Shown here piece after piece: positions 15,609-24,642 of a stretch of DNA of 64,000 nucleotides. The translations under genes and the position numbers were made by a program. The DNA is from Bradyrhizobium sp. SK17 (GTDB lineage: Bacteria; Pseudomonadota; Alphaproteobacteria; Rhizobiales; Xanthobacteraceae), in assembly GCF_002831585.1 (NCBI RefSeq), contig NZ_CP025113.1, positions 3,053,001 through 3,117,000 on the forward strand. The letters run 5' to 3'. Each line of letters opens with the position of its first letter. Position 1 is the stretch's first letter. The notes under the pieces are model-generated. The model was not told the origin of the DNA. It made no database searches and saw nothing but the letters and a program-made list of their open reading frames with translations.

Positions 15609-17969
15609 TCAGAACTTCAAGTTCGCAAAGGCCCGTACGCCGAGGCCCGGCATCAGTACCTCGTCTTTGGTGTAGGAGACGGAGCTGCGGATGTTCTGGT
15701 TGAGCAGATTGTTGCCGACTAGGCCAAGCGTCATCTCGCGCGCGCCGATCCAAGACTGACTGAGCTTGGTGTTGTAGGTGATCTCCGCGTTGAGGAGATT
15801 GTAGCCTGCGGTCGGGGTCTCGCCGATGTCGGCGATGTTGCTCTGCGCGAAAGCGTGCACCAGGTTGACCCGGGTGAACCAGTTGCTGTCGCGCCAGTAG
15901 ACGCCGCCGCCGAGCCGCACCGGCGGAATTCGCGGCACGTTGCTGCCGTCGGTGAAGGTGGCGCGCACCACGTCGAACTGGTTCTCGATGCCCCAGATGC
16001 CGCCATTGAACGCGCCGATATCGAACTGGCTCTGGAATTCGGCGCCACGGAAGATCGCATCACGCTGCGAATAGACCGCCTGACGTCCCTCGTTGTTGGG
16101 ATCGCCATTGCCGCAGGAGTCGAAGTCCTCGCCGCACATCACCCCGGTCAGGCGACGATAGATGAAGTTGCTGAAGCGGGTGTAGTAGGCGGTGGCCTCG
16201 AACCGGAACGGGCCAGTCGCCTTGCGCAGGCCGATCTCGACCGATTTCGCGGTCTCGATGGTCAGGTTCGGATTGCCGATGTCGAAGGTCGCGGTCGCAT
16301 CATGCGCACCGCGTGAGAACAGCTCGGCGGGCTTCGGCGCGCGCTCGACATACTGCGCGGTGACGCTGCCGACGAGATCGCCGGGCAAGTTCTGGATCAG
16401 CCCGATGCTGCCGCTGACCGGCGTGTAGGACGGGTTGCGTGTGATCGAGCTTTGCGCCGCGCCATCGGGCAGGAAGTCGGCCGGGAAATCTGGCGTCGCG
16501 CCGTGTAGTTCGATATGCTCGATGCGGCCGGCGACCTGCGCCTTGGTCTGGTCCGTGAACTTGAACTCGTTGAACACGTAACCCGCGACGCGGTTGTTGT
16601 TGTTCGGGCTCCACAGGCCGTTGAACAGCGCGCCGGGATCGTCCGGGCTCGGCGCGGTCAGCTCCTGGTGCCCGGCTTGCAGGCCGAATGCCGTGGTCAC
16701 GGTGGCGAACCGCGCGTTGAACGGCATCATCTGCACCTCGAGGCGGGCTTCCTGCTCCTTGTTGGTGAAGGTCTGGCGCACGCCGTCGCTGAACAGGTTG
16801 GCCGGATCGGCGAGGCCGAGCTCGTTGTGGCGGTAGTCGGTCGCGCCGACCCAGAACCGCACGGCGTCGATCGCGGCCGTGTCGGGCCGGTACTCACCCT
16901 TGACCGCGATCTTGGTCTGGTGCGCGTCGATCCGGGTGCGGTGATCGGAGCCGTCGATGCCGGGGATATGGTACAGCGAGTCGTTCTGGGTGATCGCCGC
17001 GCCGATATAGCCGCCCTGGAAGAAATACGACGCGCCGACCGAGGCGCCGTCCGACTGCGTCGCGGAGTTCGGCTGGCGGCCGTTCACCGATCGGGTCTGG
17101 TCGAACAGATAGGGATAGCTCGGGATGCTGTAGTCGCTGGTGGTGCGGCCATAGACGTCGGCATGAACGGCGACATTGTTGCCGCCGGCGTCGAGCAGCA
17201 TGCCGCCCTCGACGCCGCGATTGACCGAGCTCACCGACGTGCGGGTCTCGACATTGAGGCAACCGGGACCGCCGGCATCGGCCAGCGGTGCCTTTACTGG
17301 CAGCCCATAGCTCTGGAACGGCGTTGCCGCGCAGGTCGGCATCGCGTCGGGAATGCGGTTGTTGGTGGCGCTGACCACGCCGCCGATCGAGGTCGAGCCG
17401 TAGCGCAGCGCAGCGGGCCCCCGCACCACCTCGATCTGATTGGTCGAGAACGGATCGATCGGCACGAAATGATCTTCGCCGAGATCGGATACGCCGCCGC
17501 CGCCGAGACCGTTCTCGACGATGCCGACGCGGTTGACGTCGAGGCCGCGGATGATCGGCCGGCTCGATGCGCCGGGCGCGAAGCTCGAGCCGGTGATGCC
17601 GGGCTTCGAGAACAGCAGGTCGCCGAGCGTGGCGCCGCCGGCGCGCCGCAGTTCCTCGTTGGGCACCACGGTGACGGTCGCGAATTGGTCGGTGACGACG
17701 GGCAGCACACCCTGCTGCGGCGCCGGTGCCGCGGGTGCCGGTTGCACCGCTGCGGCGCGTTCGCTGTTGCGGCTCGGAGCGGCCCGGACCGCGCGGGTCG
17801 GCGTGCGTGTTGGCACGATCCGATGCCGCTGGATCGGGCTTGGCGCCGTCACCGTGACGTCAGGGAGTTGCGTCGGCGTGTCGTCGGCCAGCGCGCCGCC
17901 ATGCATTGCGCCAAGCAATAGCCAGCTCACGCTCCCGATGTGGAGTGCTCGTTTCTTCTGAAGTGTCAT
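15609..17969 (-). CDS. ZnuD-like TonB-dependent zinc receptor
   Basis: A 786-residue outer-membrane receptor with signal peptide (cleavage near GGALAD), an Ala/Pro-rich spacer and a plug carrying RPIIRGLDVNRVGIVENGL, DHFVPIDPF and VVRGPAALRYGSTSIGGVV followed by NNRIP. That block, and RGAHDATATFDIGNPNL in the barrel, are characteristic of the ZnuD/zinc-receptor family rather than siderophore receptors. The chain ends in Phe. It lies 119 bases downstream of a DUF2946 gene on the same strand, behind a Zur-type palindrome, so zinc import under Zur control is the best reading. Confidence 0.85.
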   Translation of the reverse strand: MTLQKKRALHIGSVSWLLLGAMHGGALADDTPTQLPDVTVTAPSPIQRHRIVPTRTPTRAVRAAPSRNSERAAAVQPAPAAPAPQQGVLPVVTDQFATVTVVPNEELRRAGGATLGDLLFSKPGITGSSFAPGASSRPIIRGLDVNRVGIVENGLGGGGVSDLGEDHFVPIDPFSTNQIEVVRGPAALRYGSTSIGGVVSATNNRIPDAMPTCAATPFQSYGLPVKAPLADAGGPGCLNVETRTSVSSVNRGVEGGMLLDAGGNNVAVHADVYGRTTSDYSIPSYPYLFDQTRSVNGRQPNSATQSDGASVGASYFFQGGYIGAAITQNDSLYHIPGIDGSDHRTRIDAHQTKIAVKGEYRPDTAAIDAVRFWVGATDYRHNELGLADPANLFSDGVRQTFTNKEQEARLEVQMMPFNARFATVTTAFGLQAGHQELTAPSPDDPGALFNGLWSPNNNNRVAGYVFNEFKFTDQTKAQVAGRIEHIELHGATPDFPADFLPDGAAQSSITRNPSYTPVSGSIGLIQNLPGDLVGSVTAQYVERAPKPAELFSRGAHDATATFDIGNPNLTIETAKSVEIGLRKATGPFRFEATAYYTRFSNFIYRRLTGVMCGEDFDSCGNGDPNNEGRQAVYSQRDAIFRGAEFQSQFDIGAFNGGIWGIENQFDVVRATFTDGSNVPRIPPVRLGGGVYWRDSNWFTRVNLVHAFAQSNIADIGETPTAGYNLLNAEITYNTKLSQSWIGAREMTLGLVGNNLLNQNIRSSVSYTKDEVLMPGLGVRAFANLKF

Positions 17970-18088
17970 TGTCCCGATCCAGGTCCGTCGACATGACGGA
18001 TCGATTCCGATGTGCCCCGCTGCAACGGGTCGCGTATGCGACGCGACACTCGTCAGTCAGCTCAGGGCGTGCAGCAATCAGTTGGACG

Positions 18089-18511
18089 TCAGGACAGCGG
18101 CGGTGCGCGGGAATGGAAGGCCGCGGGCGCCGATTTCAGATGGAGGAATTCGGCGCTGGTGGTGCGAAACAGGAGCTCGACGGCTTCGGGGAGCAGCAGG
18201 ACCGGCGGTGCCGTGAACAGCACGCTGCTCGCGAGCGAGACGACGGCGCAGATCGCGCAATGGTCGGCCGGATGCCGGTCGCGGTCCTGTTCGGTGGGCG
18301 GCTGCGTCCCGGTGACCTGGACCGCAAGGTCCGGCGTCGCCGAGGTCCCGATATAGGCGAGATCGGTCAGCGTCAGGCCGTTCTGGATCGCGGGGGCTGC
18401 TTGCGCAGCCGCGATCGGATGGAAATGTCCGAACGACAGCACGAACTGGACGGCGAGCGCGAACAGCGCCAGCCGCGAGCCAGTCCTGATGCGTCTCCGG
18501 AACCATTTCAT
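18089..18511 (-). CDS. DUF2946-like protein upstream of the zinc receptor
   Basis: A 140-residue protein with an N-terminal membrane segment or signal (RLALFALAVQFVLSFGHFHP) and a second hydrophobic segment after HPADHCAICAVVSLAS. The H-C-x2-C patch between them is the DUF2946 hallmark and could handle metal. It is the first gene after the Zur-type box at 18559 and precedes the ZnuD-like receptor, so an accessory role in zinc uptake is inferred. Another long frame overlaps it in antisense; the membrane pattern and Cys motif favour this one. Confidence 0.7.
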   Translation of the reverse strand: MKWFRRRIRTGSRLALFALAVQFVLSFGHFHPIAAAQAAPAIQNGLTLTDLAYIGTSATPDLAVQVTGTQPPTEQDRDRHPADHCAICAVVSLASSVLFTAPPVLLLPEAVELLFRTTSAEFLHLKSAPAAFHSRAPPLS

Positions 18512-18558
18512 GCCGATTGAGCCCCATCGATCGGGACGGCGCTCATCACCCCAGCGGC

Positions 18559-18581
18559 CCGATGTTACATTATAACATCGG
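18559..18581. promoter_or_regulatory. Candidate Zur box
   Basis: CCGATGTTA and TAACATCGG form a 23-base inverted repeat separated by CATTA, about 48 bases upstream of the DUF2946 start. The core TGTTA-n-TAACA matches the Zur operator shape of Alphaproteobacteria, and the downstream receptor is ZnuD-like, which supports the call independently. Confidence 0.75.
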
Positions 18582-18678
18582 AGGCAGGCCGCGATGTCAA
18601 CGGTGGTTCAGACACACTGTATCGATCCGTTGCTAGTGTGTGATTGCAGCAACGGCCGTGGTTGGATGTCGGGAGTTC

Positions 18679-20742
18679 TCAGCGCCCTTCGCGCAGCCAG
18701 GTTGCGGCGAATGCGCCGAGCAACAGCAAGAGGCCGACCAGGCCGGCGAACATCGGCAGCACGCCGACGCCCTTCACGACGCTGGCGTCGCGCATCTTGA
18801 CGCCGAGCCAGCCGTCGCCGCGGAAGATCGAGGACGCCCGCACCGGCACGATACGCGGCATGTCGAGGCTCGATCCGTCGACGATGCGCCGCGCGTCGCC
18901 GCCGGTCGCCTGCGTCAACGGCTTCAGGGTCTCGGTCGTCGAGGTGACTTCCGAGAATTCCTTCGGGTTGGTCGGGCCGACATTGATCAGCGCCTTAAGG
19001 GTGCCGTCGGTGGCTTGCCAGAGACCAAGCTCGCTTGCCGGCAGCGTGGCGCGCCACTCGCCGGGATCGCCGGCGGTCAGGGTCAGTTCATGGGTGGCGC
19101 CGCTCGGCGACGTCACGGTGACCGGCGCGACGGTGTCGGCCATGGTCTGGCGCACCACCATCAGGTCCTTGCCCTGCACCTGCATGCGCAGCGCCTCTTC
19201 ATCGAGATCGGGCTGCTTCATCAGCCAGTGCGACACCCGTCGCAACAGATCGAGATGCGGGCCGCCGCCCTCATAGCCGCGCGCCCACAGCCAGATGTGG
19301 TCGGTGAGCAGCAGCGCAACGCGGCCTTCGCCGAACCGCGACAGCAGCAGCAGCGGCTTGCCGTCGGCGCCGGTCATGACCGGCGGCGTCACCGCGTTGC
19401 GGGTGTCGACGGTGCGGAAGAACCGGCTCCAATGCGGCGGCTCGGCGTTCGAGCCTTCCAGCCCGCGCGTCACCGGATGGCGTTTCCCGGCGTCGCTCAA
19501 GTGTGCGTAGAACGGCTTCTCGGTGACGCCGACCGGTTCGGCCGGCAGCACCGAATCCAGCGGCGTGCGCCAGATGCTGGTGGTCGAGGCATAGTCGGGG
19601 CCGGCCGACACCAGCACCGCTCCGCCGGAGCGGACATAGCGCGCGATGTTGTCGAAATAGGCGATCGGCAGCACACCCTGGCGGGCGTAGCGGTCGAAGA
19701 TGATCAGCTGGAATTCGTTGATCTTCTGCTGGAATAACTCACGGGTCGGAAACGCGATCAGCGACAGCTCGTTGATCGGCGTGCCGTCCTGCTTCTCCGG
19801 CGGCCGCAGGATGGTGAAGTGCACGAGATCGACGCTGGGGTCGGACTTCAGCAGGTTGCGCCAGGTGCGTTCGCCGGCATGCGGCTCGCCGGAGACCAGC
19901 AGCACGCGCAGCTTGTCGCGCACGCCGTCGATCGAGACCACGGCGCGGTTGTTGACCGGCGTGAGTTCGTTCTCGAGCGGCGAGGCCTCGATCTCGACGA
20001 TGTTCGGGCCGGCATGCTTGATGTCGATGTCGACGCTGGAGGTCTGGCCCGAGGTTAGCGTCCGCTCGTTGATCACTTCGCCGTCGCGGCGGACGGTGAC
20101 CTTGGCACGCTCGCCGGTGACGCCCTGGTCGTCGAGCCGGTAGGTGATGGTCTGGGTCTGGCCGACGATGCCGAAGCGCGGCGCCGCCGTGATCGCGATG
20201 CGGCGGTCGCGCTCGTCCTTGCGGCCGGTAATCAAGGCGTGCACCGGCGCCTGGAAGCCGAGCGCCTGGGTGTTGGCCGGAATATCGTGCACCCGGCCAT
20301 CGGTGATCATGAAGGCGCCGGCGACGCGCTCGACCGGAACATCCGACAGCGCCGAGGTCAGCGCGCCGAACAGCTTGGTGCCGTCGGTTTCGCCGTCGGC
20401 CTGGCCGGCTTCGACGACACGGACCTCGAGGCCCTTGATCTGCTTCAGGCTGTCGACCAGCGCCTGCCGCGCCTTCTCGGTCTCCTGGTTGCGCGTGCCG
20501 AAGTTCTGGCTCGGGCTCTTGTCGACCACGACGACGGCGACCGAGGACAGCGGTTCGCGGTCCTCGCGGGTGAAGGAGGGATTGGCCAGTGCGAGCAGGA
20601 TCAGGGCCAGCGCAGCAACGCGCACCGCGGCGCCGCGCGCGCGCGACACCAGCAGCAACAGCGCAATGACGACGATCGCGCCGAGCGCGAGCCACAGCAC
20701 GAGCGAAGGAACCAGCGGTGTGAACGCGATACCGTAGTTCAT
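18679..20742 (-). CDS. Glutamine-amidotransferase-like membrane protein of moxR cluster
   Basis: A 687-residue protein. Two N-terminal helices (VPSLVLWLALGAIVVIALLLLVS and VRVAALALILLALA) anchor a long periplasmic part, and a last helix (LPMFAGLVGLLLLLGAFAATWL) is at the C terminus. VVVVDKSPSQNFG and MITDGRVHD look like a degraded von Willebrand A domain. A class I amidotransferase-like fold (VLLVSGEPHAGERTW, AVLVSAGPDY) follows, without an evident catalytic Cys. It is last in the moxR operon, 148 bases after the DUF4159 gene. Confidence 0.75.
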   Translation of the reverse strand: MNYGIAFTPLVPSLVLWLALGAIVVIALLLLVSRARGAAVRVAALALILLALANPSFTREDREPLSSVAVVVVDKSPSQNFGTRNQETEKARQALVDSLKQIKGLEVRVVEAGQADGETDGTKLFGALTSALSDVPVERVAGAFMITDGRVHDIPANTQALGFQAPVHALITGRKDERDRRIAITAAPRFGIVGQTQTITYRLDDQGVTGERAKVTVRRDGEVINERTLTSGQTSSVDIDIKHAGPNIVEIEASPLENELTPVNNRAVVSIDGVRDKLRVLLVSGEPHAGERTWRNLLKSDPSVDLVHFTILRPPEKQDGTPINELSLIAFPTRELFQQKINEFQLIIFDRYARQGVLPIAYFDNIARYVRSGGAVLVSAGPDYASTTSIWRTPLDSVLPAEPVGVTEKPFYAHLSDAGKRHPVTRGLEGSNAEPPHWSRFFRTVDTRNAVTPPVMTGADGKPLLLLSRFGEGRVALLLTDHIWLWARGYEGGGPHLDLLRRVSHWLMKQPDLDEEALRMQVQGKDLMVVRQTMADTVAPVTVTSPSGATHELTLTAGDPGEWRATLPASELGLWQATDGTLKALINVGPTNPKEFSEVTSTTETLKPLTQATGGDARRIVDGSSLDMPRIVPVRASSIFRGDGWLGVKMRDASVVKGVGVLPMFAGLVGLLLLLGAFAATWLREGR

Positions 20743-20761
20743 GACGCAAACCCATCAGCGT

Positions 20762-20853
20762 CGTCATGGCCGGGCTTGTCCCGGCCATCCACGTCTGCCT
20801 TTCCGTCTACAGCAAGGAAGACGTGGATACCCGGGACAAGCCCGGGCATGACG
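20762..20853. repeat. Dispersed palindromic repeat (GTCATG/CCGGG family)
   Basis: Outer arms CGTCATG and CATGACG enclose inner blocks around GGGCTTGTCCCGG and CCGGGACAAGCCC, with ACGT repeated in the middle. It fills most of the gap between two genes of the moxR operon. A shorter relative is at 51280-51327. Confidence 0.65.
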
Positions 20854-20890
20854 GCGAAGTTGTGGAGACAATGTTTGCTCATGATCCGCA

Positions 20891-23704
20891 TCATTGTCCC
20901 AGCCGCTCGATCAGGGCAGGTGCGTGCACCTGGTCGGCCTTGTAGTTGCCGGTCAGCGTGTACATCACGATGTTGACGCCGGCGCGGAAAGCGAATTCGC
21001 GTTGGCGCGGCTCGCCCGGCGTCAGCGGCAGCATCGGCTGGCCGTCGGGACGGATCGCCCAGGCGCCGGCGAGATCGTTCGAGGTGATGATGATCGGCGA
21101 GACGCCGTCGCCGCCGCGCGCCGGGCGCTGCGCCGCTTCCTCGTCATCCTCGCGCGGCAGCGCCTCGACCCAGGTCTGGCCGGTGTTGAAGCGGCCGGGG
21201 AAGTCGCGCAGCAGGTAGAATGTCTTGGTCAGCACGTGCTCGCGCGGCACCGGCTCGAGCTCCGGCACGTCGAGGGTCGACAGCAATTCGCGCAGCGTCT
21301 GCATGCCCGGCGTTTGCGAGGCCCCGTTGTCGCCCGGCGGCGCTTCGACGGCGTCGCGGGTGTCGAAGATCACGGTGCCGCCTTGCTTCATGTAGGCGTC
21401 GATCTTGTTGATGGCGTCCTGCGGCGGCTTCGGCGCGCCCGGCACGATCGGCCAGTAGATCAGCGGGAAGAACGCCAGCTCGTCGCGCGCCGGATCGATG
21501 CCGACGGGATCGCCGGCTTCCAGCGCGGTGCGCTGCCCGAGGAACAGCGTCAGTCCGGACATCCCGGCCTTGACGATGGAATCGACGTCGGCGTTGCCGG
21601 TGACGACATAGGCGAGCCGGGTCTGCGACACCGCCTTGATGGCGAAGTCGTCGGCAGCGCTGTTCTGCGCGCGCGTCGGCGAGGGCACCATCATCGTCGC
21701 GAGCGCGAAGGCGAGCGCGAGCACCGCCGGCGCGGCGCGCCGCCGGATCAGCGCCGCAAGGCCGCCGCCGAGCATCGCCACCACGATCGCATCGAGCAGG
21801 AACAGCGCCAGCGCGGTCGACAGCATGATGCCGCGCAGGTCTCGCGGCTCGGCGTTGGTGTAGCTCGCATGCGTGGCGTGCAGCGCGGAGGTGTCGAGCG
21901 GCGCGATGCGATCGGCTGAAGCGAGCGTGTTGACCGCGATCGGGCTCTCGGCGGTGCCGTAGAAGCCGGGCGGATGCTCCGCGGTGCCGCGGTCGCGATA
22001 GTCCGCCGACATCGGCCGCGCGGTCGAGGGCGGCGGACCGAAGGCGCCGAAACCGTCGAGCGTGCGCAGCGGCGCAACCGTCTCGGCGTTGGGGTCGCTG
22101 GCGACGCCGGGGCCGGGCTTCGAGGTGTAGCCGGACATGTCGATCAGCCGCCGCAGCATCTCGACGAAGGTGCCGGACATCGGCAGATCCGACCAGCGCA
22201 TGTCGGCGCCGACATGGAACAGGCTGACCACGCCCTTGCCGCGATGCTCGCCGGTGACCAGCGGCGTGCCGTCCTCGAGCGAGGCCCAGCTCTTGGTCGC
22301 GAGCACGGCATCGGGCTCGGCCAGCACCTGGCGGTTGACGGTGATGTCTTTCGGCACGTTGAGGCCCGCGAACGGACCGTCGGCTGCGAACGAGGCCATG
22401 TGCTGCGGCTTCTCCCAGGTCAGGCTGCCGCCGAGCGTGCGGCCGCCGCGGCGCAGCTTGACCGGAACGAGGTCGTCGTCGGCCTGGGCGAGGCGGGGAC
22501 CGGCGAAGCGCACCAGCACGCCGCCTTGCTCGATCCAGGCGTTGAGACGGTCGCGGATCTCCGGCGACAGCGTGCCGACATCGGCCATTACGATCATCGG
22601 CAGCCGCTGGTCGAGGAATTGCGCGATCACCTGCTGCGGCGCGCCGCGATCGCCGAGCCTGACGTCAGCGAACGGCGACAGCGCGCGCGACAGATAGAAG
22701 GTCGAGGCCAGCAGCGGCTGCGCGGTGTCGCTGCTCGATCCCGAGACCACGCCGATGGCGCGGCGGCGCCAGCGCCGGTCGAGCAGCTGCACGGCGCCGG
22801 CGGAATGCTCGCCGGAAATCTCGAGCCGCGCGATGTCGTTGCGCAATTCGACCGGAAGATCGAAGGCGGCCTCGGTCTCGCGCTCCTGCGGACCGAAATT
22901 GTAGCGCGCCTCGCCGATCGGCGAGCCCTTGGCATCGACCGCGCGCACCGTGCCGGCCGCGAGGCCGTTCTCGGTGCGCAAGACCTTCACTGTCATCTTC
23001 GCCGCCGCGTTCTCGGCCGCGACCAGCGCCTGCGCCGGCTGCGCGCCGCCGGCATAGATCGTCAGGTTGCGGTTCTCGATCACCTTGCCGAGGCCTTCGG
23101 TGAACTCGCTGCCGCGGCCAGTGTCGACGCCATCCGACAGCCAGGCGATGTCGCAGTCGCCGGTCGATTTGAGGAAACGTTCCAGCGTCGGGAGGGTGTC
23201 GACGCGGTCGACCGAGTACGGCTTCGGCGCGAGCTGGCGCAGTGCGACGCGTGCGGTGCCGGCCGGCATCAGCGTGATGTCGCGCGCCGGCTCGGACAGC
23301 GGCACCAGCGCGACGCCGCGGCGGTCGCTGTCGGCATTGGCGATCAGCTCGTCGGCGGCCCTGATCCGCGCGTCCCAGCTCGAGGCCGCGCTCCAGCCAT
23401 CGTCGAGCAGGATCACCAGCGGCTGCTTGCCGGCGGCAACGCCGGTCTGCGGATTCCAGATCGGACCGGCGGCGGCGAGAATGACCAGCGCGGCGGCGGC
23501 GAGCCGCAGCAATGTCAGCCACCACGGCGTGCGCGACGGCGTCTCCTCCTTGGGCGCGATGTCGAACAACAGCCGCGTCGGCGGGAATTCGACCCGCCGC
23601 GGCCGCGGCGGCATCACCCGCAGCAGCCACCACAGCACCGGCAGGCTGACCAGCCCCAAGAGCAGCAGCGGTTCGGCAAAGGAGAGCGGGAGGCCGGCGA
23701 TCAT
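20891..23704 (-). CDS. BatA / DUF4159 domain membrane protein
   Basis: A 937-residue protein. The N terminus has the BatA arrangement: a helix (PLLLLGLVSLPVLWWLLRV), PPRPRRVEFPPTRLL, and a second helix. A VWA-like domain starting with VILLDDGWSAASSWDAR follows. After further helices near 630-700 comes DUF4159 (LAFFPLIYWPIVPGAPKPP, GGTVIFDTRD). Its ATG overlaps the stop of the DUF58 gene (ATGA). With the MoxR ATPase and DUF58 protein it probably forms a membrane complex that activates or assembles client proteins. Confidence 0.85.
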   Translation of the reverse strand: MIAGLPLSFAEPLLLLGLVSLPVLWWLLRVMPPRPRRVEFPPTRLLFDIAPKEETPSRTPWWLTLLRLAAAALVILAAAGPIWNPQTGVAAGKQPLVILLDDGWSAASSWDARIRAADELIANADSDRRGVALVPLSEPARDITLMPAGTARVALRQLAPKPYSVDRVDTLPTLERFLKSTGDCDIAWLSDGVDTGRGSEFTEGLGKVIENRNLTIYAGGAQPAQALVAAENAAAKMTVKVLRTENGLAAGTVRAVDAKGSPIGEARYNFGPQERETEAAFDLPVELRNDIARLEISGEHSAGAVQLLDRRWRRRAIGVVSGSSSDTAQPLLASTFYLSRALSPFADVRLGDRGAPQQVIAQFLDQRLPMIVMADVGTLSPEIRDRLNAWIEQGGVLVRFAGPRLAQADDDLVPVKLRRGGRTLGGSLTWEKPQHMASFAADGPFAGLNVPKDITVNRQVLAEPDAVLATKSWASLEDGTPLVTGEHRGKGVVSLFHVGADMRWSDLPMSGTFVEMLRRLIDMSGYTSKPGPGVASDPNAETVAPLRTLDGFGAFGPPPSTARPMSADYRDRGTAEHPPGFYGTAESPIAVNTLASADRIAPLDTSALHATHASYTNAEPRDLRGIMLSTALALFLLDAIVVAMLGGGLAALIRRRAAPAVLALAFALATMMVPSPTRAQNSAADDFAIKAVSQTRLAYVVTGNADVDSIVKAGMSGLTLFLGQRTALEAGDPVGIDPARDELAFFPLIYWPIVPGAPKPPQDAINKIDAYMKQGGTVIFDTRDAVEAPPGDNGASQTPGMQTLRELLSTLDVPELEPVPREHVLTKTFYLLRDFPGRFNTGQTWVEALPREDDEEAAQRPARGGDGVSPIIITSNDLAGAWAIRPDGQPMLPLTPGEPRQREFAFRAGVNIVMYTLTGNYKADQVHAPALIERLGQ

Positions 23705-24642
23705 GCGCTGCGTCCCGCTTTGACGGGTGAGCGGCCGCCACCCTTGCTGACCATCATGCCGGCGTGCAGGAACAGCAGCAGTTCGGCGGCGGAGCGGCTG
23801 GTGGTATGGGTCGAGAACAGCCAGTCGAGCCGATTGGTCTCGGCACGAATCTGGTCGCGATGCAGCGCGACCCGGGCGACGTAATCGCTCGCCCAGCTTT
23901 CGGCGCGGCCCGCAGTGATGACGCTGCCGGCCTCGGGCTCGACGAATTCGACGCGGCCGGAATAGGGGAAGGTCTCCTCGGCCGGATCGACCACCTGGAC
24001 CATCGTGCCATGCGCGCCTGACGAGGCGAGCCCGGCCAGCATGGTCGTGATCTCGGTCAATGGCGACCAGAAGTCGGATAACACCACGATCTCGGCGAGC
24101 GACGACGGCACGAATGACGGCGGCAGGCTGGCGCGCGTCGTTTCGTCATGCAGCATCGCCTGCGCCATCTTGTCGATCACGGCGCGGCTGCCGGTCGGGT
24201 TCATCAGGCCGGGAACGCCGACCCGCTCGCCGCCGGCGACCAGCAGTTCGGCCAGCGCAAAGGCGACGATCAAGCCGCGCTCGAGCTTGCTGTCGCGCGC
24301 CTCGCGCGAGGCAAACGCCATCGACGGCGAGCGGTCGGGCCAGATCCACACCGTGTGCGCGGCCTCCCACTCCTGCTCGCGGACATAGAGATGATCGTCA
24401 CGCCCGGAGCGGCGCCAGTCGACACGCTGCGCCGGCTCGCCCGAGACGAAGCGGCGATATTGCCAGAAACTCTCGCCGGTGCCGGCGCGACGGCGGCCAT
24501 GCAGGCCATGGATGACGTTGGCGGCGATGCGGCGGGCTTCGAGCACCAGGCGCGGCAGCGATGCGGCGAGCGTGCGGCTTTCGCCATCTGCACGTCGAAC
24601 CGCAAGGATCTCCCCGTTCTGTTGCCTGGTGTCAGCGGCCAT
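23701..24642 (-). CDS. DUF58 domain protein
   Basis: About 313 residues. GTGESFWQYRRFVSGEPAQRVDWRRSGR is the DUF58 signature (YR-x-n-D-x-R-x-I/V-x-W-x2-S/T-A/G-R type), followed by YVREQEWEAAHTVWIWPDRSPSM, the start of a VWA-like fold. DUF58 proteins act with MoxR AAA ATPases. The ATG at 24642 overlaps the upstream stop as TGATG, and the end overlaps the next start as ATGA. Confidence 0.9.
   Translation of the reverse strand: MAADTRQQNGEILAVRRADGESRTLAASLPRLVLEARRIAANVIHGLHGRRRAGTGESFWQYRRFVSGEPAQRVDWRRSGRDDHLYVREQEWEAAHTVWIWPDRSPSMAFASREARDSKLERGLIVAFALAELLVAGGERVGVPGLMNPTGSRAVIDKMAQAMLHDETTRASLPPSFVPSSLAEIVVLSDFWSPLTEITTMLAGLASSGAHGTMVQVVDPAEETFPYSGRVEFVEPEAGSVITAGRAESWASDYVARVALHRDQIRAETNRLDWLFSTHTTSRSAAELLLFLHAGMMVSKGGGRSPVKAGRSA

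Noticed and set aside
16515..17921. 468-codon frame opposite the ZnuD-like receptor
   Set aside because: Antisense to a receptor with full plug motifs; composition is typical of a high-GC shadow.
19200..19300. Possible second-frame genes in the 18.7-25.6 kb operon
   Set aside because: All overlap the four moxR-operon genes in other frames and show no recognisable fold.
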